Assembly (NCBI RefSeq): GCF_018918125.1
Contig: NZ_JAHLQA010000034.1
Span: 62,001 to 126,000 of the forward strand
Reading direction: 5' to 3'
DNA: 64,000 bases
DNA from: Blautia sp. MSJ-19
GTDB taxonomy: Bacteria > Bacillota > Clostridia > Lachnospirales > Lachnospiraceae
The position numbers and the translations under genes were made by a program. This document shows positions 9,280-18,487 of this stretch, one piece after another (position 1 is the stretch's first letter; each line of letters starts with the position of its first letter). A model generated the notes under the pieces. The model saw only the letters and a list, made by a program, of their open reading frames with translations, made no database searches and was not told the DNA's origin.

Positions 9280-11208
9280 ATGACGCCGTTTACGATGGAA
9301 GATTATCTCAAAGCCTATAAAGCCGGAAAAAAGGACTACCAGTCCAGGATGATGCGGGGAGAATTGCCTACACTGCAGGTCCTTGATGAGATTTTGCCGC
9401 CTAAAGGCTCCTATTCTGAGGTGCCTCTCGGTCTTGTGCAGATACCGATCGATCAGATCGTAGGTACTAAGAGCAGCGGAAGAAGCAGTTCTTTTGCCGG
9501 GAATTTTATGCCAATTCTTCGTGAAAATACAGAATTTGCATTCAAATGGGCTTCCTTAAGTCAGAGCCATATCGACGAAGGAATCCGTGATCCGATCAAA
9601 GCTTATGAGTATATGAATAAATTTTATATAGAAGAGGGAAACAAACGTGTCAGTGTTCTGAAATATTTTGATGCGGTTTCTGTACCTGGGTATGTGACCC
9701 GGATTCTTCCACAGCGCACAGACCAGAAAGAAAATAAAATTTATTATGAATACGTAGATTTTTATAATCTGTCGCAGATCAATTATATCTGGTTTTCAAG
9801 GCTTGGAAGTTTTGCCAGACTTCAGGCTGCTGTAGGCAAAGAACCGGAGGAGATCTGGAGTGACGAAGACAAACTGAATTTCAGTTCTGCATATTCTCGT
9901 TTCCAGGCAGAATATGAGGCGCTGGGTGGCAAAAAGCTGTCTATTACTACAGGAGATGCATTTCTTGCCTTTCTTTCTGTTTATGATTATGAGGATGTCT
10001 GCCAGAAAACAGTCAGTGAACTGAAACAGCTCGTAAACAAGAGCTGGGAGGAATTTAAGCTTCTGGAGCATGATCAGGAGATCGATCTGAAAATGGATCC
10101 GACTACAGAAAAGAAGTCTCTCCTTGACAGACTGCTTCCAATGAGTACACCAAAATTAAAGATTGCATTCCTGTATGCCAAAACACCGTCAACATCAGCG
10201 TGGACTTATGCACATGAACTGGGCAGACTTCATCTGGAACAGACCTTCCCCGAAGAAGTCACGACGGAATGTTACGAAAATCTCACACAGGATCTGGCAG
10301 AAAAAGCAATCGCAGATGCGATTCAAAAGGGGTGCAATATTATTTTTACCACAACACCGGAATTTGTACAGGCAAGCGTACAGGCGGCAATCGCCAATCC
10401 AAATGTACGGATTTTAAACTGTTCTCTGAACACATCTCACAGATATATCCGTACGTATTATGCACGTATGTATGAAGCAAAGTTTCTGATGGGAGCGATT
10501 GCCGGTGCCATGGCTGAGAACGGCCAGCTGGCTTATATTGCGGATTATCCGATTTTCGGAACGATTGCAAATATCAATGCTTTCGCATTGGGCGCCAAAA
10601 TGGTCAACCCACGTGCACAGGTATATCTGGAATGGTCAACTTTAAAAGATGTAGATCTGGGAATTGCCATGGACAATGTTATCCAAAAAGGGGTAACTGT
10701 TGTTTCTGGAAGAGATATGGTGATTCCGGAGGATGCATCCCGTTATTTTGGACTTTATCATGTGGAAAACGGAGAACCTCGCAATCTTGCCATGCCATTG
10801 TGGCACTGGGGCAAATTTTACGAACAGCTGATCCGGACGATCATGGATGGAACCTGGAAATATGATGACAGCAAAGATGAGACAAAAGCCATTAATTACT
10901 GGTGGGGATTGTCGGCTGAAGTAATTGATGTAATCTATTCTCAGAACCTTCCGATCGGAACTCAGAAACTGCTTTCTATGTTGAAACGTGCGATTGCCAA
11001 GGGAGAGTACCATCCTTTTTCTGGTATCCTCTATTCACAAAAAGGAATGATCCAGTCTGATCCGGACAAGATTCTGTCGCCGGAAGAAATTATCACCATG
11101 GACTGGCTGGCAGATAATGTGATCGGCTCCATACCAAAACCAAAGGAACTTACAGAACAGGCAAAACCAGTGACTTTGCAGTCAGGTGTGGAAATACAGA
11201 AGGGATAA
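9280..11208 (+). CDS. BMP-family (periplasmic-binding-fold) protein with ParB-like N-terminal region, cytosolic
   Basis: The protein has 642 residues. There is no signal peptide or lipobox, unlike true BMP lipoproteins such as Med/TmpC. Residues about 45-130 resemble a ParB-nuclease-like fold: a PIDQIV strand, then YIEEGNKRVSVLKYF, like the ING.HR box. From about residue 285 the protein is BMP-like (LKIAFLYAKTPSTSAWTY, GCNIIFTTTPEF, GAIAGAMAENGQLAYI). The start at 9280 is chosen because AAGGAGG at 9267-9273 is 6 bases upstream; the ATG at 9274 abuts it. The ligand is unknown. The metallophosphoesterase gene begins 8 bases after the stop, so the two likely work together. Confidence 0.75.
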   Translation: MTPFTMEDYLKAYKAGKKDYQSRMMRGELPTLQVLDEILPPKGSYSEVPLGLVQIPIDQIVGTKSSGRSSSFAGNFMPILRENTEFAFKWASLSQSHIDEGIRDPIKAYEYMNKFYIEEGNKRVSVLKYFDAVSVPGYVTRILPQRTDQKENKIYYEYVDFYNLSQINYIWFSRLGSFARLQAAVGKEPEEIWSDEDKLNFSSAYSRFQAEYEALGGKKLSITTGDAFLAFLSVYDYEDVCQKTVSELKQLVNKSWEEFKLLEHDQEIDLKMDPTTEKKSLLDRLLPMSTPKLKIAFLYAKTPSTSAWTYAHELGRLHLEQTFPEEVTTECYENLTQDLAEKAIADAIQKGCNIIFTTTPEFVQASVQAAIANPNVRILNCSLNTSHRYIRTYYARMYEAKFLMGAIAGAMAENGQLAYIADYPIFGTIANINAFALGAKMVNPRAQVYLEWSTLKDVDLGIAMDNVIQKGVTVVSGRDMVIPEDASRYFGLYHVENGEPRNLAMPLWHWGKFYEQLIRTIMDGTWKYDDSKDETKAINYWWGLSAEVIDVIYSQNLPIGTQKLLSMLKRAIAKGEYHPFSGILYSQKGMIQSDPDKILSPEEIITMDWLADNVIGSIPKPKELTEQAKPVTLQSGVEIQKG

Positions 11209-11216
11209 GCAGTTAA

Positions 11217-11834
11217 ATGAAAATACTTGCCATAGCAGATGAGGAATCAAAGTATCTGTGGGATTATTTCGAAAAAAGTAAGCTGGAGGGAATTGATCTG
11301 ATCATTTCATGTGGGGATCTGGATCCACGTTACCTTTCATTTCTGGCAACGTTTACTTCCGCACCGGTATTGTATGTACATGGAAATCATGATGACAAAT
11401 ATGAAAGAATCCCACCGGATGGCTGCATCTGCATTGACGACAAAATATATGTTCATGAAGGAGTCCGGATTCTGGGACTTGGTGGTTCCATGCGTTACAA
11501 ACCGGGACAGTATCAGTATACCGAATGGGAGATGAAACGTCGGGTATTCAAACTCTTTCCCAAACTTTTGTGGCGGGGAGGATTTGATATCCTTGTAACA
11601 CATGCTCCTGCATATCAGCTGAACGATGCACGGGATCTTCCTCATCAGGGATTTAAAGTATTTCGTACTCTGATTGAGAAATATCATCCCAAATTCTTTC
11701 TTCATGGACATGTCCATATGTCATATGGAAGACAGCATAAACGCTATGATAAATACGAAGATACACATGTGATCAATGCATTTGACCGATGTGTCTTTGA
11801 ATTTGAAGCAGAAGATCCATCCAAAGGACTCTGA
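11217..11834 (+). CDS. Calcineurin-like metallophosphoesterase
   Basis: The protein has 205 residues and the metallophosphoesterase motifs in order: MKILAIADEE (with Glu where the usual D-x-H histidine would be), SCGDLD, GNHDD, THAP and HGHVH. These bind two metal ions and hydrolyse a phosphoester; the substrate is not known. The departure from D-x-H in the first motif is worth noting, but the other metal ligands are intact. The gene lies 8 bases behind the BMP-fold gene and ends before a promoter region, so it is the last gene of that operon. Confidence 0.88.
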   Translation: MKILAIADEESKYLWDYFEKSKLEGIDLIISCGDLDPRYLSFLATFTSAPVLYVHGNHDDKYERIPPDGCICIDDKIYVHEGVRILGLGGSMRYKPGQYQYTEWEMKRRVFKLFPKLLWRGGFDILVTHAPAYQLNDARDLPHQGFKVFRTLIEKYHPKFFLHGHVHMSYGRQHKRYDKYEDTHVINAFDRCVFEFEAEDPSKGL

Positions 11835-11865
11835 TTCAGACATAATATAAAATCACAGAAAAACT

Positions 11866-11910
11866 TGTCAAGAAAAAGTACTTGACAGCAAGAAGTAAAT
11901 CATGTATGAT
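11866..11910 (+). promoter_or_regulatory. Strong sigma-A promoter of the ylxM-ffh operon, overlapped by an inverted repeat
   Basis: TTGACA (11882-11887) and TATGAT (11905-11910) are 17 bases apart, a near-consensus promoter 17 bases ahead of the ylxM start codon. An inverted repeat, TGTCAAG (11866-11872) and CTTGACA (11881-11887), has an 8-base gap and its right arm covers the -35 box. It could be an operator or a chance match. Confidence 0.75.
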
Positions 11911-11927
11911 AGCCAAGGTGGTTACAA

Positions 11928-12251
11928 ATGGAAAAATTCGTTGAACAGACATTGTTATATGATTTTTATGGGGAACTGCTTACAGAACGACAGCAGCAGG
12001 TATACGAAAGTGTGGTTCTGGAGGACTATTCCTTAAGCGAAGTGGCAGAAGATCTTGGTATCAGCCGCCAGGGCGTGCATGACATGATCAAACGCTGCAA
12101 TCATACACTGGAGGATTATGAGTCCAGACTTCATCTGGTCGAAAAATTCATCTGTATCCGGAAACAGGTTCAGAAGATCAAAGATTTTGCAGACGGATAT
12201 CATGCCAGTGAGATTACAGAAATTTCCAATGAAATATTAGAGGAGTTATAA
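11928..12251 (+). CDS. ylxM: YlxM/p13-like SRP-associated helix-turn-helix protein
   Basis: The protein has 107 residues, the usual YlxM length. It resembles sigma-70 region 4: LTERQQQVYESVVLEDYS followed by the helix-turn-helix SEVAEDLGISRQGVHDMIKR. YlxM is encoded next to ffh in Firmicutes and Mollicutes and modulates SRP function. Here ffh starts 3 bases after its stop. AAGGTGG precedes the start. The promoter 20 bases upstream shows this gene begins its own transcription unit. Confidence 0.93.
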   Translation: MEKFVEQTLLYDFYGELLTERQQQVYESVVLEDYSLSEVAEDLGISRQGVHDMIKRCNHTLEDYESRLHLVEKFICIRKQVQKIKDFADGYHASEITEISNEILEEL

Positions 12252-12254
12252 CGC

Positions 12255-13601
12255 ATGGCATTTGAAAGCTTGACTGATAAATTACAGAATGTATTCAAAA
12301 AGCTGAGAGGCAAAGGTCGTCTGACAGAAGAAGATGTTAAAGTTGCTCTTAAAGAAGTCAAGATGGCACTTCTCGAAGCCGATGTTAACTTCCGGGTTGT
12401 TAAGCAGTTTACTAAGGCTGTACAGGAACGTGCAGTCGGCCAGGATGTCATGAATGGTTTGAATCCTGGACAGATGGTTATCAAGATCGTAAACGAAGAG
12501 CTTGTCAATCTGATGGGAAGTGAAACCACAGAGCTGCCGTTGAAACCAGGAAATGAGATCACCGTTCTGATGATGGCAGGTCTTCAGGGTGCAGGTAAGA
12601 CAACAACGGTTGCCAAACTTGCAGGTAAGCTGAAATCCAAAGGCAAACGACCACTTCTGGTTGCCTGTGACGTATATCGTCCGGCTGCGATCACACAGCT
12701 TCAGGTCAACGGAGAAAAGCAGGGTGTCGAAGTTTTTTCCATGGGAGATAAACAGAGTCCTGTAGATATAGCAAAGGCGGCAATTGAACATGCCAGAGCC
12801 AATCAGCAGAATGTAGTCCTTCTGGATACTGCCGGTCGACTTCATGTTGACGAAGATATGATGCAGGAACTTGCAGATATCAAAGAAACTGTACATGTTG
12901 ATTTTACACTTCTGACCGTTGATGCAATGACTGGTCAGGATGCGGTAAACGTTGCCAAGACTTTTGCAGAAAAAGTCGGTATAGACGGTGTGATCCTTAC
13001 GAAAATGGATGGTGATACACGAGGCGGTGCTGCACTTTCAATCAAAGCAGTTACAGGAAAACCGATTTTATATGTCGGAATGGGTGAAAAGCTCTCAGAT
13101 CTGGAACAGTTCTATCCGGAGCGTATGGCATCCCGTATCCTTGGTATGGGCGATGTCATGAGTCTGATCGAGAAAGCAGAAGCAGCGCTTGATCAGGATC
13201 AGGCGGCAGAGATGCAGAAAAAGCTCAAAAAAATGGATTTTGATTTCAATGATTATCTGACCAGTATGGAACAGATGAACAAAATGGGAGGCATTGGCAG
13301 TATTCTGAACATGCTCCCGGGGGTTGGAAACAAGGCCAAAGAGCTGGAAGACATGATCGATGAAAAAGCACTCGACAGAACGAAAGCAATCATTCTTTCT
13401 ATGACTCCGAAGGAGAGAAGTAATCCGGGAATTCTGAATATTTCCCGCAAAAATCGAATCGCCAGAGGTGCAGGAGTAGATATTGCAGAGGTCAATCGTC
13501 TTGTTAAACAGTTTGAACAGAGCAAAAAGCTCATGAAACAGATGCCTGGAATGATGGGCGGAAAAATGGGAAAAAGAGGCGGCTTCAAGCTTCCTTTTTA
13601 A
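12255..13601 (+). CDS. ffh: Ffh, signal recognition particle GTPase
   Basis: The protein has 448 residues. The NG domain has G1 GLQGAGKTTTVAKLAGKLK, CDVYRPAA, DTAGRLHVDED and TKMDGDTRGG. The methionine-rich M domain from about residue 320 ends with IARGAGVDIAEVNRL and a run of methionines (LMKQMPGMMGGKMG) that forms the signal-sequence groove and binds 4.5S RNA. It targets nascent membrane and secreted proteins to FtsY. It is coupled to ylxM (3-base gap) and followed by rpsP. Confidence 0.97.
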   Translation: MAFESLTDKLQNVFKKLRGKGRLTEEDVKVALKEVKMALLEADVNFRVVKQFTKAVQERAVGQDVMNGLNPGQMVIKIVNEELVNLMGSETTELPLKPGNEITVLMMAGLQGAGKTTTVAKLAGKLKSKGKRPLLVACDVYRPAAITQLQVNGEKQGVEVFSMGDKQSPVDIAKAAIEHARANQQNVVLLDTAGRLHVDEDMMQELADIKETVHVDFTLLTVDAMTGQDAVNVAKTFAEKVGIDGVILTKMDGDTRGGAALSIKAVTGKPILYVGMGEKLSDLEQFYPERMASRILGMGDVMSLIEKAEAALDQDQAAEMQKKLKKMDFDFNDYLTSMEQMNKMGGIGSILNMLPGVGNKAKELEDMIDEKALDRTKAIILSMTPKERSNPGILNISRKNRIARGAGVDIAEVNRLVKQFEQSKKLMKQMPGMMGGKMGKRGGFKLPF

Positions 13602-13646
13602 ATAAAACAAATCACAAATAAACATATTATATGGAGGAAAACAAAA

Positions 13647-13892
13647 ATGGCAGTTAAAATCAGATTAAGAAGAATGGGACAGAAGAAAGCACCTTTTTAT
13701 AGAATCGTAGTTGCAGATTCCCGCAGCAAACGTGACGGAAAATGCATCGCTGAGATCGGAACATATGATCCGAACATCGAGCCAAGCGCTTACAAAGTAA
13801 ATGAAGAAGAAGCTAAAAAATGGCTTGCTGCTGGTGCTCAGCCAACAGATGTTGTTGCTAGAATCTTCAAAGAAGCCGGAATCGAGAAATAA
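13647..13892 (+). CDS. rpsP: Ribosomal protein S16
   Basis: The protein has 81 residues and the S16 N-terminus [20 protein letters not shown], with the later conserved segments [10 protein letters not shown] and IGTYDPN. It is a 30S subunit protein. GGAGG lies ten bases upstream of the start. The order rpsP-khpA-rimM-trmD is standard in Firmicutes. Confidence 0.98.
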   Translation: MAVKIRLRRMGQKKAPFYRIVVADSRSKRDGKCIAEIGTYDPNIEPSAYKVNEEEAKKWLAAGAQPTDVVARIFKEAGIEK

Positions 13893-13985
13893 GAGATCCT
13901 TTACGAGACATACCGTCGTTTCCTACCCGGGGAACATGGATTGAAATTGTGAGGTCCTGTCAAAGACAGTACAGGGAGGTATGTA

Positions 13986-14216
13986 ATGAAAGAATTAGTT
14001 GAAGTAATTGCAAAATCTCTTGTGGAGCATCCGGATGAGGTGGTTGTCACCGAAAACGAAAAAGAAGATGCAGTTATCATCGAACTGAAAGTGGGACCTT
14101 CCGACATGGGAAAGGTCATCGGAAGACAGGGACGAATTGCGAAGGCAATCCGTACTGTAGTTAAAGCGGCTTCTTCAAAGAGCAGCAAAAAAGTAATTGT
14201 AGATATTCTGCAATAA
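13986..14216 (+). CDS. khpA: KhpA (YlqC), KH-domain RNA-binding protein
   Basis: The protein has 76 residues and consists of a single KH domain with the GxxG loop GRQG in KVIGRQGRIAKAIR. KhpA pairs with KhpB/Jag in Gram-positive bacteria to bind many RNAs and affects cell division. GGGAGG precedes the start. It lies between rpsP and rimM as usual, and a hairpin terminator follows it. Confidence 0.95.
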   Translation: MKELVEVIAKSLVEHPDEVVVTENEKEDAVIIELKVGPSDMGKVIGRQGRIAKAIRTVVKAASSKSSKKVIVDILQ

Positions 14217-14225
14217 TAAAGGAAT

Positions 14226-14253
14226 GGAGCTGTGGAGACATAGCTCCTTTTTT
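14226..14253 (+). terminator. Intrinsic terminator or attenuator between khpA and rimM
   Basis: GGAGCT (14226-14231) pairs with AGCTCC (14242-14247), followed at once by six T. It sits 10 bases after the khpA stop and 15 bases before rimM. Read-through is likely, since rimM has no evident promoter of its own, so it may set the ratio of S16/KhpA to RimM/TrmD. Confidence 0.7.
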
Positions 14254-14267
14254 AAAGGGAGTTTTTT

Positions 14268-14774
14268 ATGGAAGATTTATTAAAAGTCGGCGTGATCACA
14301 ACGACGCATGGTGTCCGTGGTGAAGTCAAAGTCTATCCTACAACAGATGAACCGGAGCGATTTCTTGACCTGGAGTATGTATTGCTGGATACAGGAAAAG
14401 AACTTCGCAGACTTGATATAAAAAATGTCCGTTTTTTCAAAAATCTCGTAATTCTGAAATTTGACGGAATTGATAATATAAATGATATTGAGAAATACAA
14501 AGGCCGTGATCTCTGGATTCCGCGCGAAGAGGCACAGGAACTGGATGAGGACGAATATTATATTGCAGATCTTCTTGGGATGAAAGTACTTCTGGAAGAT
14601 GGCACAGAATTCGGAACATTAAAAAATGTCATGGAAACAGGTGCGAATGATGTCTATATCGTAGACTCTCTCGAGCATGGAGAAGTACTTCTGCCCGCGA
14701 TTAAAGAATGTATTCTTGATGTGGATATCGAAGCAAACACAATGACTGTACATTTGATGAAGGGGCTTTTGTAA
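14268..14774 (+). CDS. rimM: RimM, 16S rRNA processing and 30S maturation factor
   Basis: The protein has 168 residues. The N-terminal domain begins LLKVGVITTTHGVRGEVKVY, the RimM hallmark (V-G-x-I-x-x-x-H-G-x-x-G). A PRC-barrel domain follows from about residue 95 (YYIADLLGMKVLLEDG). It helps assemble the 30S head around S19. The stop codon is directly followed by the trmD start, so the two are translationally linked. Confidence 0.97.
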   Translation: MEDLLKVGVITTTHGVRGEVKVYPTTDEPERFLDLEYVLLDTGKELRRLDIKNVRFFKNLVILKFDGIDNINDIEKYKGRDLWIPREEAQELDEDEYYIADLLGMKVLLEDGTEFGTLKNVMETGANDVYIVDSLEHGEVLLPAIKECILDVDIEANTMTVHLMKGLL

Positions 14775-15539
14775 ATGAATTTTCATGTACTAACACTGTT
14801 TCCGGAAATGATAGAGCAGGGTATGCATACCAGCATTATCGGACGTGCCATTGCCGGTGGCTATCTGTCTATTGATGCCATCAATATCCGTGACTTTGCA
14901 TTTAACAAGCATCAAAAAGTAGACGATTATCCATACGGTGGCGGTGCCGGAATGCTGATGCAGGCAGAACCTGTTTATCTGGCGTATGCATCTATTGAGG
15001 AGAAACTGGGCTATCGTCCAAGAGTGGTCTATCTGACCCCGCAGGGAAAAGTTTTTAATCAGGAGATGGCAAAAGAGATGGCACAGGAAGAAAATCTTGT
15101 TTTTCTGTGCGGGCATTACGAAGGAATTGATGAACGTGTGCTGGACGAAATTGTTACAGACTATGTTTCTATTGGGGATTATGTTTTAACCGGAGGAGAG
15201 CTTCCTGCGATGGTCATGATGGATTCGATCTCTCGTATGGTTCCTGGAGTGCTGAGTAACCAGGAATCCGGGGAAACGGAATCTTTTGCAGGAAATCTTC
15301 TGGAATATCCGCAATACAGTCGTCCAGAAGAATGGCACGGAAAAAAAGTTCCATCTGTGCTTTTATCCGGACATCATGCAAATATTGAGGCCTGGCGACG
15401 CGAACAGTCCATTCTGCGTACTGCAAAAAGACGCCCGGATCTTTTGAAAAAGGCAGATCTGACTAACAAAGAATGGAGTCAGGTACGTCAGTGGAAAAAA
15501 GAATGGAAAGCCTCAGAAGCTGAGATTTCCCAAAAATAA
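14775..15539 (+). CDS. trmD: TrmD, tRNA (guanine37-N1)-methyltransferase
   Basis: The protein has 254 residues, the usual length. It shows the SPOUT trefoil-knot motifs [15 protein letters not shown] and [15 protein letters not shown], which bind S-adenosylmethionine, and the PYGGGAGM motif. It makes m1G37 next to the anticodon to prevent +1 frameshifting. It abuts rimM. In many Firmicutes rplS follows; here queA follows 11 bases later. Confidence 0.98.
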   Translation: MNFHVLTLFPEMIEQGMHTSIIGRAIAGGYLSIDAINIRDFAFNKHQKVDDYPYGGGAGMLMQAEPVYLAYASIEEKLGYRPRVVYLTPQGKVFNQEMAKEMAQEENLVFLCGHYEGIDERVLDEIVTDYVSIGDYVLTGGELPAMVMMDSISRMVPGVLSNQESGETESFAGNLLEYPQYSRPEEWHGKKVPSVLLSGHHANIEAWRREQSILRTAKRRPDLLKKADLTNKEWSQVRQWKKEWKASEAEISQK

Positions 15540-15550
15540 AGGAGCAATTT

Positions 15551-16576
15551 ATGAAAACATCAGATTTTTATTATGATCTGCCAAAAGAACTGATTGCTCA
15601 GGATCCATTGGAGGACAGAAGTTCTTCCAGACTGCTTCATCTTTCTATGGAGGACGGATCCTTTGAACACAGACATTTTACAGATATTCTGGACTATCTT
15701 CATGAGGGAGACTGTCTGGTGATCAATGATACAAGAGTCATACCGGCCCGTTTATATGGACACAAAGAAGAAACAGGTGCGGTAATAGAGATTCTTTTGC
15801 TTAAGAGAAGAGAAAATAATATCTGGGAATGCCTTGTCAAACCTGGCAAGAAGGCCCGTCCAGGAGCAAAGATCACTTTTGGCGATGGAATCCTCAAAGG
15901 AGAGATCATTGACATAGTAGACGAGGGAAACAGATTGATTCAGTTTCACTATGACGGGATTTTTGAGGAAATCCTGGATCAGCTTGGCGAAATGCCGCTT
16001 CCTCCGTACATTACACACAAGTTAAAAGATAAAAACCGTTATCAGACAGTTTATGCCAAGAATGACGGCTCTGCCGCAGCACCCACAGCCGGTCTGCATT
16101 TTACCAAAGAGCTGATGCGACAGGTGGAAGCAAAAGGTGTAAAGATCGCACATGTTACTCTGCATGTCGGACTGGGAACTTTTCGTCCTGTCAAGGTTGA
16201 TGATGTAGAACAGCATCATATGCATTCTGAATTCTATATGGTAGAAGAAGATCAGGCAAAACTGATCAATGATACCAAACAGAATGGTGGAAGAGTAATT
16301 TCTGTCGGAACGACGAGTTGTCGTACCCTGGAGTCCGCTACGGATGAGAATGGAATCCTTCAGGCAGGAAGTGGATGGACAGAGATTTTTATTTATCCGG
16401 GATATAAGTTTAAGATGATTGACGGACTCATTACTAATTTTCATCTGCCTGAGTCAACCCTTCTTATGTTGGTATCTGCTCTGGCTGGAAAAGAACATAT
16501 CATGGCAGCATACGAAGAGGCTGTAAAAGAACGTTACCGTTTCTTCTCTTTTGGAGATGCCATGCTGATCATTTAA
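15551..16576 (+). CDS. queA: QueA, S-adenosylmethionine:tRNA ribosyltransferase-isomerase
   Basis: The protein has 341 residues. It begins [17 protein letters not shown] and contains the family motifs [22 protein letters not shown] and [13 protein letters not shown], ending [13 protein letters not shown]. It adds the epoxycyclopentane group during queuosine synthesis at tRNA position 34. AAGGAGC precedes the start. It is the last clear host gene before the prophage recombinase. Its reading frame is complete, so the prophage did not interrupt it. Confidence 0.98.
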   Translation: MKTSDFYYDLPKELIAQDPLEDRSSSRLLHLSMEDGSFEHRHFTDILDYLHEGDCLVINDTRVIPARLYGHKEETGAVIEILLLKRRENNIWECLVKPGKKARPGAKITFGDGILKGEIIDIVDEGNRLIQFHYDGIFEEILDQLGEMPLPPYITHKLKDKNRYQTVYAKNDGSAAAPTAGLHFTKELMRQVEAKGVKIAHVTLHVGLGTFRPVKVDDVEQHHMHSEFYMVEEDQAKLINDTKQNGGRVISVGTTSCRTLESATDENGILQAGSGWTEIFIYPGYKFKMIDGLITNFHLPESTLLMLVSALAGKEHIMAAYEEAVKERYRFFSFGDAMLII

Positions 16577-16629
16577 CATCAATTTCTAACATTTGTTGGG
16601 TGAAAGGAAAATACAGGAAATATAAGAAT

Positions 16630-16664
16630 AACCAGGAGGTATGAACACTTCCTGGTTATTTTTG
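16630..16664 (+). terminator. Terminator after queA
   Basis: AACCAGGA (16630-16637) pairs perfectly with TCCTGGTT (16650-16657), followed by ATTTTTG. It is 53 bases after queA and probably ends the host operon, separating it from the convergent recombinase gene. Confidence 0.65.
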
Positions 16665-16667
16665 TGC

Positions 16668-16683
16668 CCGACATTTATGTCGG
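16668..16683. repeat. Perfect palindrome at the 3' end of the recombinase gene
   Basis: CCGACAT-TT-ATGTCGG is a 7-base perfect inverted repeat with a 2-base centre, three bases beyond the recombinase stop codon. Serine-recombinase attachment sites are partly palindromic around a central dinucleotide and usually lie next to the gene, so this is one candidate for the attL core; a minus-strand termination signal is the alternative. Confidence 0.3.
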
Positions 16684-16685
16684 TG

Positions 16686-18428
16686 TCAATTTTCATAGAT
16701 GAATTTGTGCGTAAGACCATTCTTAAAGACAATGGAGCTTACATGACCATCAGTGACATAAACGGAATCAAGAATTGTTTCCATGTATGTTCTGAGAATT
16801 TCAGAATCCACTGAGGTTGCAAGATTTTTGTAATAGATGTACTTTCGGTCTTTTAATTCCTTCTGTATCAGAAGATGACTAGCCTGCTTGATAAATTCTT
16901 CATCGGATAGTACAGAATCAGGTTCTTGGTTCATAAGGCCAAGTTGAGCATTGATACTTTTTAAGTAATCAGATATTTCATTTTTCTTAATGATATAATC
17001 TTTTTCAGACATTGATTCATCTGAATATAGGTATAAGCTCTGCAAACGTTGTAATGCACGTTCCTGTTTTTCTTTTTCCTTTCGGAGAGCTGCAATTTCA
17101 GGATTGACAGTCGCTTTTTTCTTGCGAGGTTTTTTTATTGCAAAAACATAGGAATTATCTGAACCATATCTGGACAGAAGATTAAAGAATTCATTTAGTC
17201 CGTTTTCATCAATGGAAGAAATATCAGAAAAGGTGGAACCTGTCAATAAACGTTTCTGCAATTCTTCCGGTGTATTGATCTTGGAAAATGTTTTCTTTGC
17301 ATTAAGCATATTTAAAATATAATTTATGACAAATTCGCCAACAACCATATCGTTTACCGTAGCGTTATCACACTTATTACTTTTACGGTGTAGAGGACAA
17401 CTGTAATTTGATGGACGATATCCGTCAGCGTGTTTCCTGCCAGGAGTGGAAACCATTTTATTTCCGCACTTACCACAATAGGCAATTCCCTGAAATATAT
17501 GAATATTATCAGTAGTATGAGGTCTGCCGACGGGGTTATCAACATATGTAGAATTCGTTTTTAAAGAAGCTAACATTGCTGCATGTTCTTCCATGGTGAA
17601 GATGGCTGGATGGTGATTCGGAACCATTACCCAAGTTTCTTCTGGATTGAGAGTTCTGTTCTCAGTCCCTTTATATCGGTTATAGCGATAAATGCCAGCA
17701 TAGAACGGACTGGATGCAATAATCCATACAGCAGTAGGTGTCCAGTCTACACCTGCCCTGGTTTTATAACCGTCTGCATTCAGAGCCCTTGCAGTATAGA
17801 CGAGGGATTTATTGTCTAAATATAGGTCCTTTAGCTTGCGGCATACTACGGCCTCATCTTCTCTGATGGAGAACTGAGAAGTAGAGGAATCGTAGGAATA
17901 TCCAAAAGGAACCCTACCTCCGTTCCACTGTCCATTGCTGGCTCTGGAGATCATTGTTGCAGTGACACGCTCCGAAGTTATCATTCTTTCAAGTTCAGCA
18001 AACACTAAAATGATTTTGAGTATAGCTTGACCGATGGCTGTAGAAGTATCAAATTGTTCGTTTTTGCTCACGAAGATTACCTGTAATAATTTAAGCTCTT
18101 CATACATTTTCGCAAAATCCAGAATATTTCTGGATATTCTATCGATTTTCCAAACAAGAATATGGGTGAATTCACCTTTCCTAATTTTTTCCATCATATA
18201 TTGAAATGCTGGGCGAGCAGTATTTTTTCCAGAATATCCAGCATCTTCAAAAATCTCATAATTATCAGTACCAAGTATAAGCTGACAATATGCTATGAGA
18301 TCTTTTCTTTGCATAGGGATAGAATCCCTGTCTGCTTGACGCACAGTAGACACTCGAATATATATAGCTACTTTGGTTGGGCGTTTAGATGCAGGTATAG
18401 CTCTAAAAGATGTTTTTCTTCTTGCCAT
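16686..18428 (-). CDS. Large serine recombinase (phage integrase)
   Basis: The protein has 580 residues. The resolvase domain has the catalytic serine in IYIRVSTVRQ (about S27), then EDAGYSGKN, LVWKIDRISRN and AELERMITSER. A recombinase domain follows (NGQWNGGRVPFGYSYD). A zinc ribbon begins IAYCGKCGNKM, and the C-terminal part holds a coiled coil (about residues 460-510), as in phage integrases of the phiC31/TP901-1 type. It would integrate and, with a directionality factor, excise the prophage. The start at 18428 (MARRKTSF) has AAAGGA upstream; a 33-residue longer frame exists but has no better start signal. It lies at the left prophage end and converges on queA. Confidence 0.93.
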   Translation of the reverse strand: MARRKTSFRAIPASKRPTKVAIYIRVSTVRQADRDSIPMQRKDLIAYCQLILGTDNYEIFEDAGYSGKNTARPAFQYMMEKIRKGEFTHILVWKIDRISRNILDFAKMYEELKLLQVIFVSKNEQFDTSTAIGQAILKIILVFAELERMITSERVTATMISRASNGQWNGGRVPFGYSYDSSTSQFSIREDEAVVCRKLKDLYLDNKSLVYTARALNADGYKTRAGVDWTPTAVWIIASSPFYAGIYRYNRYKGTENRTLNPEETWVMVPNHHPAIFTMEEHAAMLASLKTNSTYVDNPVGRPHTTDNIHIFQGIAYCGKCGNKMVSTPGRKHADGYRPSNYSCPLHRKSNKCDNATVNDMVVGEFVINYILNMLNAKKTFSKINTPEELQKRLLTGSTFSDISSIDENGLNEFFNLLSRYGSDNSYVFAIKKPRKKKATVNPEIAALRKEKEKQERALQRLQSLYLYSDESMSEKDYIIKKNEISDYLKSINAQLGLMNQEPDSVLSDEEFIKQASHLLIQKELKDRKYIYYKNLATSVDSEILRTYMETILDSVYVTDGHVSSIVFKNGLTHKFIYEN

Positions 18429-18487
18429 GATATTATATTTCCTTTCAAGTGCATAAGGACAGCCCCTGTACGGGGCTGCCCTTTGAT

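Noticed and set aside
16588..16600. AACATTTGTTGG near queA matches the palindrome region at 62494-62507 and could be an att pair
   Set aside because: The match is in inverted orientation (or part of a palindrome), while attL and attR must be direct repeats, and the flanks do not match. Probably chance in A/T-rich DNA.
18457..18480. Hairpin CAGCCCC/GGGGCTG between the recombinase and the 54-residue gene
   Set aside because: It lacks a T run in either direction, so I do not call it a terminator. It may shape mRNA between the two genes.
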